DNA of 64,000 nt. Origin: Aeromicrobium sp. PE09-221. Its GTDB lineage: Bacteria > Actinomycetota > Actinomycetes > Propionibacteriales > Nocardioidaceae. This document shows positions 37,267-46,181 of the stretch, in pieces; positions within the stretch are counted from its first letter, which is position 1, and every line of letters begins with the position of its first letter. The notes beneath the pieces were generated by a model that saw only the letters and a list, made by a program, of their open reading frames with translations, had not been told where the DNA came from and did not search any database. The stretch spans positions 62,001 to 126,000 of the forward strand of contig NZ_MIJB01000007.1 in assembly GCF_002174305.1 (NCBI RefSeq), read 5' to 3'. A program made the translations under genes and the position numbers.

Positions 37267-37916
37267 ACCAGCTCGACTGGGGTCGGGTCCTCGAAGCGAT
37301 CGGCGCGGGTATCGGGTACACGGTCGGCCTCACCGTCATCGCTTTCCTCGGCGGGATGATCCTGGGATTCCCGGTGGCGCTGATGCGGGTCTCGCGGATC
37401 AGAGCGCTGCGCTGGATCGGTACCGCCTATGTGGAGATCTGCCGTGGGGTGCCGGTCGTGGCCTGGATGCTGTTGATCTTCTATGGACTGGCCGATCTCA
37501 TCGGGACCGATCCGCTCATCGCCGCCACGGTGGCCTTGACGGTCGTGGCGACGGCCTACATCGCCGAGAACTACCGCGCGGCGCTCCTGCACGTGCCCCT
37601 CGGCCAGTGGGAGGCGGCGGTCTCCCTCGGGCTGACCCGCCGACAGCTCTTCTGGCGGGTCATCGCGCCCCAGGGGGTGACGATCGCCCTCGCCCCCTCG
37701 GCGACCTACGCGATCGGTCTGCTCAAGGAGTCCGCATTCGCGGCTGTCATCGGCGTGAGCGACATCGCCTTCCAGGCCCGCACGCTCACCCAGAGCGGCC
37801 AACCGGGACTGGCGACCTTCGCGGTCGCCGGTGCGGTCTATCTGCTGCTGAGCCTGCCGATCGCGGCTGCCGCACGCACCATCGATCGTCGGATGCGGAC
37901 GAGGAGCGCGATGTGA
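37263..37916 (+). CDS. Polar amino-acid ABC transporter permease (HisM/GlnP type)
   Basis: The 217-residue permease has five hydrophobic helices and the EAA loop that contacts the ATPase (QWEAAVSLGLTRRQLFWRVIAPQ). It begins with ATGA overlap and ends by TGATG overlap with the second permease. Confidence 0.92.
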   Translation: MNQLDWGRVLEAIGAGIGYTVGLTVIAFLGGMILGFPVALMRVSRIRALRWIGTAYVEICRGVPVVAWMLLIFYGLADLIGTDPLIAATVALTVVATAYIAENYRAALLHVPLGQWEAAVSLGLTRRQLFWRVIAPQGVTIALAPSATYAIGLLKESAFAAVIGVSDIAFQARTLTQSGQPGLATFAVAGAVYLLLSLPIAAAARTIDRRMRTRSAM

Positions 37917-38569
37917 TGGAGTTCGTCACCGACCATCTGCCGACCTTATTGGGCGGCTTGCGCACGAGCGCCTGGCTCGCGCTGATCTCGATCGTGCTCG
38001 GTCTGCCCTGCGGGCTGTTGCTCGGTCTGATGGCCACCTCCTCGTTGGCGGTGGTGCGTTGGGCGACCTTGGTCGTGGTCGAGGTCTTCCGCGGCATCCC
38101 GATGTTGCTGCTCGTCTACTTCGTCTACTTCGGACTTCCCGGCGCCGGATTGAGCCTCGCCGCGGAGACGGCTCTGGTCGTCTCGCTCGTGGTGAGCGCT
38201 GCCGCCTACACCAGCGAGATCTTCCGGGCGGGCCTCCTCGGGGTCGCGCGCGGACACCGCGAGGCCGCACGCAGTCTCGGGCTGACCGGCTTCCAGGAGC
38301 TGCGCCACATCGTCCTGCCGCAGGCACTGCGAGCGGTGCGGCTGCCGATCATCTCTTTCAGCGTGCTGATCTTTCAGTACACCTCCGTGGGCTTCGCGAT
38401 CGGCATCCCTGAGCTGCTGTCGCGGTCCTACGCGATCGGCTCGGTCACCTTCAACTATCTCGGGGTCTTCGTCTTGGCCGGCGTGCTCTACGCGACGGTC
38501 GCCATCGCCGCCTCAGGGCTCATGCACCTGGTGCGACGTGACCGAGCCCCTCAGGTGCTCCCGTTCTGA
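37916..38569 (+). CDS. Polar amino-acid ABC transporter permease (second subunit)
   Basis: The 217-residue permease has the EAA motif GHREAARSLGLTGFQELRHIVLPQ and matching helices. Its start at 37916 overlaps the previous stop by one base. The two permeases probably form a heterodimer. Confidence 0.92.
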   Translation: MEFVTDHLPTLLGGLRTSAWLALISIVLGLPCGLLLGLMATSSLAVVRWATLVVVEVFRGIPMLLLVYFVYFGLPGAGLSLAAETALVVSLVVSAAAYTSEIFRAGLLGVARGHREAARSLGLTGFQELRHIVLPQALRAVRLPIISFSVLIFQYTSVGFAIGIPELLSRSYAIGSVTFNYLGVFVLAGVLYATVAIAASGLMHLVRRDRAPQVLPF

Positions 38570-38597
38570 TCGCTTCACTGTCCTACAAGGAGAAAAG

Positions 38598-39443
38598 ATG
38601 ACCATCACCCCACGACTGCTCGCCTCGAGCGCGGTGCTCGCACTCAGCGCGGGCTTCCTGTCCGCCTGTGGCTCGGATGCCGAGTCCACTGTCGCCTCGG
38701 ACTGCGAGCCGATCGCGGAGGTCGAGACCGTCGAGGAGGGCGTTCTGACCGCGGCCGTCGCGGAATTCCCGCCCTATATCGGTGCCCAGGGCGGCAAGCC
38801 GACCGGCATCGACGGCGAGCTGTTGACCGAGATCGCTGAGCAGCTGTGTCTCGAACTCGACCTGCAGGTGACGTCCTTCCCGGCGATCACCTCGGCGTTG
38901 GAGTCCGGACGAGCCGACCTCAGCGCCGGTTCGTGGACGATCAACGAGGAGCGTCAGGAGAAGTTCGAGGTCTCCGATCCGGTGTATCTATCGCTGTTGT
39001 CGGTGGTGTCCGCCGATGGATGGAGCACCGTCGACGAGCTGGAGGGCAAACGAGTCGGCACCACGACGGGCTATCTGTGGGTCGATGATGTCCAGCAGAT
39101 CCTGGGCGCCGATGCCCTTCGGCTGTATGAGTCCGAGCAGGCGGTCTACGACGACCTGAAGGCCGGACGTCTCGACGCCGGGCTGTTCACCGAAGGTGCG
39201 GTCGCGTACTACATGGACAGCGACGGTAACCCCGAGGGTCTGGAGAATGAGGTCATCGAGGCCGACGACCGGATCGAGATGACGGTCAACGAGCCCGCGA
39301 CCGGCGTGCTGATCCGCAAGGGCGCCACGGATCTGCTGGATGCGGTCAACACCGTGGTCGCCGAGATGCAGACCTCGGGCACGCTCGAGGAGCTGCTGAC
39401 CGGCGCCGGCATCTCGTCGGAGTCGGTGGTGCTCCCCGAGTAG
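38598..39443 (+). CDS. Amino-acid ABC transporter substrate-binding lipoprotein
   Basis: The 281-residue solute-binding protein (SBP_bac_3 family) has a lipobox with Cys24 (GFLSACG) and the typical start of the ligand domain (FPPYIGAQGGKPTGIDGELL). The ATG follows a perfect AAGGAGAAAAG. Ligand is unknown; nearby demethylase-like flavoenzyme makes an N-methylated amino acid worth testing. Confidence 0.93.
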   Translation: MTITPRLLASSAVLALSAGFLSACGSDAESTVASDCEPIAEVETVEEGVLTAAVAEFPPYIGAQGGKPTGIDGELLTEIAEQLCLELDLQVTSFPAITSALESGRADLSAGSWTINEERQEKFEVSDPVYLSLLSVVSADGWSTVDELEGKRVGTTTGYLWVDDVQQILGADALRLYESEQAVYDDLKAGRLDAGLFTEGAVAYYMDSDGNPEGLENEVIEADDRIEMTVNEPATGVLIRKGATDLLDAVNTVVAEMQTSGTLEELLTGAGISSESVVLPE

Positions 39444-39473
39444 GGACCGCCCAGCATCCTCGCTTGCGCGAAA

Positions 39474-39505
39474 GGGCCCGGACCGCGATTGTGCGGTCCG
39501 GGCCC
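39474..39505. terminator. Perfect 13-bp hairpin between convergent genes
   Basis: GGGCCCGGACCGC and GCGGTCCGGGCCC flank GATTGT. It stands between the binding-protein gene and the convergent flavoenzyme gene and can terminate both. Confidence 0.8.
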
Positions 39506-39530
39506 GCTTCATGTCGCGCGGGTGATCCGG

Positions 39531-41561
39531 TCAGAGCCCCATGCAGAGTCTGCGGGCGTCGTAGATGGCAGCGTGGACCCCGCGGTGCGCCACGGCATCG
39601 CCGATGCGGAAGAGACTGAAGCCGCCACCTGGGTCGGGCACGGGCTGTGGGGAAGCGTCGGCCATCGCCATCAGGTCGATCTGGCCCCGGTTCGCCGACT
39701 TCGTGCGGAGCTCGGCGTAGACCTCGTCGATCGGGATCGTCCCCTGTTCGACGACCACGAGATCGGCCTCCCGGGTGGACTCGATGTCGTTGTAGGTGTG
39801 GCGGAGACGGGCCTCCAATCGGCCGCCCGACCGGCGCACCTCGAGAAGTTCTTGATAGCTCTCGGTCACGACCCCGTTGCTCGTCAGGATGCGCAGATAG
39901 TCCGGGCGCACCGTATGGGTGATGTCGTGGCCGATCTCATCGTCGATGGTGAGCATGCGGACGCGGTTGCCGGCTTCGGCGAGATATTCGGCGGTGGTGG
40001 CGGCCTGCTCTCCACCGTGAGCGTCGTAGACGATGACGTCCTTCCCGGTCGGCGCCGGCCTGTTGAGTACATCGGCCGTCGAGACCACGAAGCGTTCTCC
40101 ACCTTCGGGAAGCTCGGTGTCCGGTAGGCCCCCGGTCGCGACGATGACCACATCGGGTGACTCCGCCAGCACGTCATCCGCTTCCGCGTACCGACCGGTG
40201 CGCAGTTCCGCACCCGCGAACCTCGCCTCGGCGGCGAGCCACTCGGAGATCGAGCGCTTCTCGGACTGACGGTGGGGGCGGGACATCGTCAACACTTGAC
40301 CGCCCACCTGCGAGGCGGCCTCGAAGAGGACGACATCGTGGCCCCGCTCCGCGCTCACCCGTGCGGCTTCGAGGCCGCCGGGGCCACCGCCGACCACGAC
40401 CACCTTGCGACGCGGACCGGCGGTCGGGCTCACCAACTGGGGGATGGTCGCCTCACGGCCGGTCGACGGGTTGTGCAGGCACAGCGTGTCGACACCGTTG
40501 AGGCAGTAGCTGGCTCCGACGCACGGGCGGATGCGATCCTCCTCTCGGCGTTCGATCTTGCGGACGATGTGCGGGTCGGCGATATGCGCGCGGGTCATGC
40601 CCACCAGGTCGATCAGGTCCTCGCGCAGCGCGTGCCGGGCGGTGGCGAGATCGGCGATGCGGCCGGCATGGAAGACCGGCACGTCGACCGCCTCCTTGAT
40701 GCGGGAGGCGACCGGCAGATGGGCCCCGAGTTCGCGCCCGAAGGGGGGCATGACATCGGCGAGCTCACGATGGGTGAAGCCCGCGCCATAGACCGTCGAG
40801 ATGTAGTCGAGCGCGCCGGTGGCGGTCAGCATGCGGGCGATGTCGACGGCCTCGCCCGGGCCGATGCCGCCGTTGACGCCCTCGTCACCGGGGAGTCGGA
40901 TGCCGACGACGAAATCCGATCCCACGGCCTCGCGCACTGCGTGGACGATCTCCAGCACGAAACGCGCGCGGTTCTCCAGGGAGCCGCCGTACATGTCGTC
41001 GCGCTGGTTGGACCGGGGCGCGAGGAACTGGTCGACGAGGTGTCCGGCGAGGCCGGCGATCTCGACGCCGTCCAGGCCGCCTCGCTTGGCTCGCAGCGCG
41101 GCGGCTGCGTAGTCCTCGAGGATGCGGGGGAAGTCGAAGTCTTCCATCGCCTTCGGGTAGCTCCGGTGGGCTCGCTCACGGATGGCAGACGGGCCGACGG
41201 TCGGCAGCCAGTGCCCCGAATGGTCGTCGCCCCGGCGGCCGATGTGCGTGATCTGTACCATGACATGTGAGTCGTGGCGATGCACCCGTTCGGCGACATC
41301 GGCGTAGAACGGCAGGACCGCATCGGAGCCCGCGTTGATCGAGCCGAAATGACTGAGTGAGTCGAGCGAGACCGCGCTCGACCCGCCGAACATGGTCAGG
41401 CCGATGCCGCCGCGCGCCTTCTCCTCCTGGTAGAGCGCATAGCGCTCGCCAGGGACGCCTCCTTCGCCGACATATCCGGCGGGAGCGTGGGCCGAACTGA
41501 AGATCCGGTTCTTGAGGGTGATGGAGTTGAGCCGCAGTGGTTGCAGCAGGGGGTCAGCCAT
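39531..41561 (-). CDS. TMADH/DgcA-like NADH:flavin oxidoreductase (probable N-demethylase)
   Basis: This 676-residue two-domain protein pairs an OYE-type FMN barrel (residues 1-370) with a C-terminal FAD/NAD(P) Rossmann domain (GGGPGG at 391-396). Family members (trimethylamine dehydrogenase, dimethylglycine demethylase DgcA, stachydrine demethylase) carry a 4Fe-4S cluster. Here the cysteines are Cys347, Cys353 and Cys361, with Ala350 where TMADH has its second Cys. Demethylation of a betaine-like compound is likely but unproven. It is divergent from the peptidase gene. Confidence 0.86.
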   Translation of the reverse strand: MADPLLQPLRLNSITLKNRIFSSAHAPAGYVGEGGVPGERYALYQEEKARGGIGLTMFGGSSAVSLDSLSHFGSINAGSDAVLPFYADVAERVHRHDSHVMVQITHIGRRGDDHSGHWLPTVGPSAIRERAHRSYPKAMEDFDFPRILEDYAAAALRAKRGGLDGVEIAGLAGHLVDQFLAPRSNQRDDMYGGSLENRARFVLEIVHAVREAVGSDFVVGIRLPGDEGVNGGIGPGEAVDIARMLTATGALDYISTVYGAGFTHRELADVMPPFGRELGAHLPVASRIKEAVDVPVFHAGRIADLATARHALREDLIDLVGMTRAHIADPHIVRKIERREEDRIRPCVGASYCLNGVDTLCLHNPSTGREATIPQLVSPTAGPRRKVVVVGGGPGGLEAARVSAERGHDVVLFEAASQVGGQVLTMSRPHRQSEKRSISEWLAAEARFAGAELRTGRYAEADDVLAESPDVVIVATGGLPDTELPEGGERFVVSTADVLNRPAPTGKDVIVYDAHGGEQAATTAEYLAEAGNRVRMLTIDDEIGHDITHTVRPDYLRILTSNGVVTESYQELLEVRRSGGRLEARLRHTYNDIESTREADLVVVEQGTIPIDEVYAELRTKSANRGQIDLMAMADASPQPVPDPGGGFSLFRIGDAVAHRGVHAAIYDARRLCMGL

Positions 41562-41947
41562 GGTCGTCCTTCGTCATCGTGTCGCATCGAGGCTAGGGAC
41601 GTGACGGCCGGGACGATATGGACGGACGTCGAGAGTTCCCCCGGCGGGAATTGAACAGTGCGAGCGCTCCTCAGCGCTCGTGTCCGGGAAGCGCCGGGCG
41701 AGACCAGCGGGCTGCGCAGCAAGCGCCGGTAGCCGGTCTCCCCGGTGGGCAGAGCCAGCACGGCGAGGGAGAGCGCGATGACGAGTGCGGGCGTGATCGC
41801 CGCGGCTGGCCACGGCCCTCCCGCAATGCCCCAGGCGAAACAGCCGAAGGTGAGCGTCATGACCGGCAGCGTGAACCAGGGCGAACCGATCCATCCGAAC
41901 GGCCACATGTCGGGGTGGCGATACGAGCGCCGATCCGGACGCATCAC
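41396..41947 (-). CDS. Possible small membrane protein, 3' end doubtful
   Basis: The open frame encodes 183 residues; only the first 75 look like a protein, with two hydrophobic helices (about 20-42 and 44-67). The rest overlaps the flavoenzyme start by 166 bases on the same strand and becomes low-complexity, so either the true stop is reached after a frameshift (an alternative frame ends at 41574) or the whole frame is accidental. No family recognised. Confidence 0.35.
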   Translation of the reverse strand: MMRPDRRSYRHPDMWPFGWIGSPWFTLPVMTLTFGCFAWGIAGGPWPAAAITPALVIALSLAVLALPTGETGYRRLLRSPLVSPGASRTRALRSARTVQFPPGELSTSVHIVPAVTSLASMRHDDEGRPWLTPCCNHCGSTPSPSRTGSSVRPTLPPDMSAKEASLASAMRSTRRRRRAAASA

Positions 41948-42136
41948 TCCATCGTGCCGGGAACGGCGTCCGATCGCTCGGCGAGGTTCTGTTACTCGCG
42001 CCCGCGCGAATAACCCGTCGACCCTCGCGCGGGACCCTGCCGGTGATGGACTCCGTCGGGTCCAGGCCTTCCTACGATCGAAGCGAGCCCGGCGGGCTGT
42101 GCGCCGGGCTGTCCATCACCTCGATCCAGGAGAGAT

Positions 42137-44011
42137 GTGTTCCCCTCACCAGCCCCCTCCCATCACGCTCGACGACGCCGACTGGCGTGCGCCCTCGCGA
42201 CCGGTGTCGTGGCCACGGTGGCGGTCACCGCGTTGCCCGCCGCCGCCGATGTCCCCGGCGAACGCCCGGAGCTCGGACCCGACAAGTCGATCGCCTTCTA
42301 TGTCGGCAAGGACCTCACCGAGGACGGCCACCCGCTCATCGGCGGCTTCGGCCACGAGCCCTCCAGCCATTGGGTCGAGGTCGTCCCGGCCCAGGACCAT
42401 CCAGAGGGCTCCACGGTGACCGTCGGCGTCACCGAGGATGCCGACATGCCCGGTGAGCTGACCGAGATCCCGCAGGTCGAGCACACCTTCGGCTACATCA
42501 CCTCGAACTACTCGGAGTTCACCGGCCTGCCGGCGCCGCTGATGAACGGCGGACTCAACGAGAAGAATGTCGCCGCCCGCGATGTCTGGTCCAACTCTCG
42601 TGAGGAGCTCTGGGACATGACCCCCGAGGACCAGACCGGACCCCAGTACTCGGACCTCTCGCGCTTCGCGATGGAGCGTGCCAGCACGGCCCGCGAGGCG
42701 GTTGAGATCCTCGGCGAGCTCATCGACGAGCACGGCTACAGCACGTACGGCGGCAACTCGCACATGTTCGCCGACGAGGACGAGGGCTGGATCTTCATCG
42801 AGTACTCCGGCGGCGAGGGCCTCTGGGCGGCCGAGCGTCTCGGACCCGACGAGGTCCGGGTGTCCTACCCGGGCTACATCCAGGAGTTCCCGACCGAGGC
42901 CGTCGAGGGTGACGACCCCGACTACCTCGGATCGAGCAACCTGGTCTCCTTCGCCGAGGAGCAGGGCTGGTACGACGCGCAGACCGATGACCTCTTCGAC
43001 CTGCAGGAGGTCTACCAGCAGCCCTTCCCGACCGATCCCTTCGAGGTCGGCGAAGTGGCCGACCCCGAGGACCCGGCGCCCTACCGGAATCCGATCTCGC
43101 TCGAGGCCGAGCTCCAGGAGCTCGCCCCCGTGTCGCTGCAGGACATGATGCGTCTCGTGCGCGATCCGCGCTGGTCCGATGACCGCTCCGGCTACGGACA
43201 GGTCGCGGAGCTGCGATCGGATCTCGCCGACCCGCGTCTCGCGACCCTCTGGCTCGCCCCCACGTCGGCCGTCACGGCCCCGTACACGCCCATCGCGATC
43301 GGCACCGAGTCGCTGCCCGAGGAGCTGACCCAGCACCGCTACCTGACGGCCGAGGCGAGCGGCACCTACCTCGATCCGGCTTTCGCCGAACAGGAGGCGA
43401 CGGAGTACGCGACCCAGACCTACAAGCGGCTCATGTACGCCACGTGTGCGCGCCCGGACGAGTACCTCGGTGAGGTCACCGCGGCCTTCGAGGGCTTCGA
43501 GGCCGGGGCACTGGACGAGTGGTCCGATGTCCAGGAGGAGGCGGCGGGTCTCGTCGAGGACGGCGACGATCCGTCGGCCGTCCTGACCGACTACACGACC
43601 GACAACGCACTCGACGGCCTCGCGCTGGGCAACCACCTGCTCGACGACATCCTCGCCCGGTCGAGGGAGGACGGCGGCCTCCGGGCGCCGGATATCGACG
43701 TTCCCGAGGGAACCACCGGATCGGCGCGATCGCAGTCGATGGTGCTCGGGGCGCACGGCGATATCGCGAGCTCGCGGGATCGGATGAACTGCGATCTCGG
43801 GGGCGGCTGGGCCGACGGCTCCACGCTCGATCGGCAGGGTGAGTACGGCGATCCTGGCGACGTGCCGGACTTCTCGGCCGCGAGTATCTCGGGTCGTCCC
43901 GAGCTCAGCGACGACGGGGGCAATGCGACGGCCCTCGTCCTCGGCCTCGGAGGCCTGATCGTGGGTCTGGCGCTCGGCGCCCTCGCCCAGGGGCGCCGCA
44001 AGCGCGCGTGA
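42137..44011 (+). CDS. C69-family dipeptidase homologue with Ser in place of the catalytic Cys, membrane-anchored
   Basis: The 624-residue protein has a signal peptide (about 1-37), a C69/PepD-like Ntn-hydrolase domain and a C-terminal transmembrane helix with a basic tail (GGLIVGLALGAL, ARG/LYS-rich end). The alignment point where C69 members have Cys-Thr-Thr (nucleophile exposed by processing) reads Ser51-Ile-Ala in the segment DKSIAFYVGKDLTEDG. Ser can serve as an Ntn nucleophile, so activity is not excluded, but autoprocessing and chemistry would differ. Start GTG at 42137 follows AGGAGA. Confidence 0.8.
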   Translation: MFPSPAPSHHARRRRLACALATGVVATVAVTALPAAADVPGERPELGPDKSIAFYVGKDLTEDGHPLIGGFGHEPSSHWVEVVPAQDHPEGSTVTVGVTEDADMPGELTEIPQVEHTFGYITSNYSEFTGLPAPLMNGGLNEKNVAARDVWSNSREELWDMTPEDQTGPQYSDLSRFAMERASTAREAVEILGELIDEHGYSTYGGNSHMFADEDEGWIFIEYSGGEGLWAAERLGPDEVRVSYPGYIQEFPTEAVEGDDPDYLGSSNLVSFAEEQGWYDAQTDDLFDLQEVYQQPFPTDPFEVGEVADPEDPAPYRNPISLEAELQELAPVSLQDMMRLVRDPRWSDDRSGYGQVAELRSDLADPRLATLWLAPTSAVTAPYTPIAIGTESLPEELTQHRYLTAEASGTYLDPAFAEQEATEYATQTYKRLMYATCARPDEYLGEVTAAFEGFEAGALDEWSDVQEEAAGLVEDGDDPSAVLTDYTTDNALDGLALGNHLLDDILARSREDGGLRAPDIDVPEGTTGSARSQSMVLGAHGDIASSRDRMNCDLGGGWADGSTLDRQGEYGDPGDVPDFSAASISGRPELSDDGGNATALVLGLGGLIVGLALGALAQGRRKRA

Positions 44012-44016
44012 GCGAG

Positions 44017-44046
44017 GAGGGGGTCCGGCGACCGCCGGACCCCCTC
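44017..44046. terminator. 13-bp-stem hairpin between convergent genes
   Basis: GAGGGGGTCCGGC and GCCGGACCCCCTC pair perfectly around GACC. It overlaps the last two bases of the SRPBCC gene and serves both strands. Confidence 0.75.
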
Positions 44047-44497
44047 ATCCGCGTGCCAGGAACTCGCCGCGCTGGAGGATCAGGCGGCGCAGATAGGGAC
44101 GCAGAACGAGGACGGCCACCATCCGGCCCAGGAGACCGAAGGGGGCCGCGAACTCGATCGTGTCGGTCATCAGCGTGCCGCCGTCGACCGTCTCGAAGCG
44201 ATGCTCGTGTCGAAACCGGGCGAAGGGACCGAAGACCTGCTCGTCGACGAAGCGGGTGGGCTCCTCCACCTCGGTCACGGCAGCCGTCATCGTCCACCAC
44301 AGGCCGAAATGCCGAGCCTGCCAGGTCACCCGGTCGCCGAGGCCCAGCCGCCCGGACGCCGGCCCGGAGACCACGCGCTCGCGGGACCGGGACTGCGAGG
44401 CGGTGTGGGCATGGATGTCCAGGGCCGCATCGAACAGTGCCTCCGCCGAGCGCGCGCTGAGGGTCTGGACGCGAAAGCCCGCCATGTTGCGCAGCAT
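44045..44497 (-). CDS. SRPBCC (START-like) family protein
   Basis: The 150-residue protein resembles the polyketide-cyclase/START-like ligand-binding fold, with a VTWQARHFGLWWTMTAAVTEVEEPTRFVDEQVFGPFARFRHEHRF core typical of uncharacterised actinobacterial relatives (key residues only; ligand unknown). The start at 44497 or 44485 cannot be decided from ribosome-binding sites. Confidence 0.78.
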   Translation of the reverse strand: MLRNMAGFRVQTLSARSAEALFDAALDIHAHTASQSRSRERVVSGPASGRLGLGDRVTWQARHFGLWWTMTAAVTEVEEPTRFVDEQVFGPFARFRHEHRFETVDGGTLMTDTIEFAAPFGLLGRMVAVLVLRPYLRRLILQRGEFLARG

Positions 44498-44623
44498 ACC
44501 GGCGCTCCGCCGCCGGAGGGCGGATTCTGCCGGTGATGCCGTTCCCCCTAGACTGGAGTGCGGCTTGCGCGAGCCCCGCGCCGCGCTGCCCCCATGCTTT
44601 CGATCAACTCAGGAGTCAACAAC

Positions 44624-46000
44624 GTGAAGAGCAGCACCGAAACGCTGAGCCCGACGCGGGTCAAGCTCACCATCGAGGTGCCGTTCGAGGAGTTCAAGTC
44701 CCACCTCGACAAGGCGTACAGGTCCATCGGCTCGCAGATCACGGTGCCCGGCTTCCGCAAGGGCAAGGTCCCCGCCCCGGTCATCGACCAGCGCGTGGGT
44801 CGCGCCGCCGTCCTCGACGAGGCGCTGAACTCCGCGCTCCCCGGCTGGTACAACGAGGCGCTGCAGGAGCAGACGCTCCAGCCCCTCGGGCAGCCTGAGA
44901 TCGACCTCGCCAAGTTCGACGACGGCTCGGACATCGAGGTCACCGCCGAGGTCGACATCCGTCCGTCGGTCGAGTTGCCGGACCTCAAGGGCATCGAGCT
45001 CGAGGTCGAGGACGCCGAGGTCACCGACGCCGATGTCGACGAGCAGCTCGAGGCGCTGCGCGAGCGCTTCGCCACGTACACCGAGGTCGAGCGTCCCGCC
45101 GCGGACGGCGACTCGGTCACCATCGACCTCTCCGCGGCACAGAAGGACGGCACCCTCATCGAGGAGGCGCAGGCCAGCGGTCTGCCCTATCAGGTGGGCA
45201 AGGCGACCATGATCGAGGGCCTCGACGAGGCGCTCATCGGCCTGGAGAAGGGCGCCAGCGCGACCTTCTCCACCCAACTGGTCGGCGGCGAGCTCGCCGG
45301 TGAGGAGGTCGACGTCACGGTCACGTTGACGGAGGTCAAGGAGCAGCATCTCCCCGAGGTCGACGAGGAGTTCGTGCAGATGGCCTCGGAGTTCGACACC
45401 GTCGAGGAGCTGCGCGCCGATCTCGTCGAGCGCCTCACCCGCGGCAAGCGGATGGAGCAGGCCGCCGAGGCCCGCGACCTCGTCCTGGAGAAGATCCTCG
45501 ACCAGATCGAGGTGCCGCTGCCCGACAGCCTCGTCGAGACCGAGGTCACCGCGCGCCGCGACCAGATCAAGCAGCAGCTGCAGTTCGCCGGCCTGACCTT
45601 CGAGGGCTACCTGGAGGACCAGGGCCAGACCGAGGAGGAGTTCGAGGCCGAGCTCGAGCGCGGTGTCCGCGACTCGATCGCCGCCCAGTTCGTCCTCGAC
45701 CAGGTCGTCGAGGACAACGAGTTCGACATCGACGATCAGGAGCTGAGCCAGCACATCATGCGGCGAGCGCAGGAGTCCGGTCAGGACCCGAACCAGTTCG
45801 TCCAGCACATCATGGAGCACAACCACGTCCCCGAGATGATCGGCGAGGTCATGCGCGGCAAGGCGCTCGCCTCGCTCGTCGAGGGCGCGACCGTGAAGGA
45901 CAAGTCCGGCAACGAGCTGGATCTCGCCCGTCTGCGCGCCGACGGCTCGCTCGCCGACGAGAACGAGGCCGAGACCGAGGCTGAGCAGCGGTCGAACTGA
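44624..46000 (+). CDS. tig: Trigger factor
   Basis: This 458-residue ribosome-bound chaperone and prolyl isomerase has the ribosome-binding signature GFRKGKVP, a central FKBP-like domain and a helical C-terminal domain with an acidic tail. GTG at 44624 follows AGGAGT. It precedes the clpP1-clpP2-clpX genes, as in many bacteria. Confidence 0.96.
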   Translation: MKSSTETLSPTRVKLTIEVPFEEFKSHLDKAYRSIGSQITVPGFRKGKVPAPVIDQRVGRAAVLDEALNSALPGWYNEALQEQTLQPLGQPEIDLAKFDDGSDIEVTAEVDIRPSVELPDLKGIELEVEDAEVTDADVDEQLEALRERFATYTEVERPAADGDSVTIDLSAAQKDGTLIEEAQASGLPYQVGKATMIEGLDEALIGLEKGASATFSTQLVGGELAGEEVDVTVTLTEVKEQHLPEVDEEFVQMASEFDTVEELRADLVERLTRGKRMEQAAEARDLVLEKILDQIEVPLPDSLVETEVTARRDQIKQQLQFAGLTFEGYLEDQGQTEEEFEAELERGVRDSIAAQFVLDQVVEDNEFDIDDQELSQHIMRRAQESGQDPNQFVQHIMEHNHVPEMIGEVMRGKALASLVEGATVKDKSGNELDLARLRADGSLADENEAETEAEQRSN

Positions 46001-46019
46001 GCTCCGTTCTCCCAGGCTG

Positions 46020-46054
46020 ACAGGCGCTGTGCCGATCATCGGCACAGCGCCTGT
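46020..46054 (+). terminator. 17-bp perfect hairpin after tig
   Basis: Arms ACAGGCGCTGTGCCGAT and ATCGGCACAGCGCCTGT flank a single C. Strong terminator for tig. Confidence 0.85.
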
Positions 46055-46181
46055 TCGCGTACCGAGCACTGCACCATGCCGGTGAGTCATCAACCACTAC
46101 GTACGGGCGCCCCACACGCCAGGACCTAGGCATCGGTCACGACATTTCGACACACCGGGTCCCCCGAGGCAGACTGGGGTC

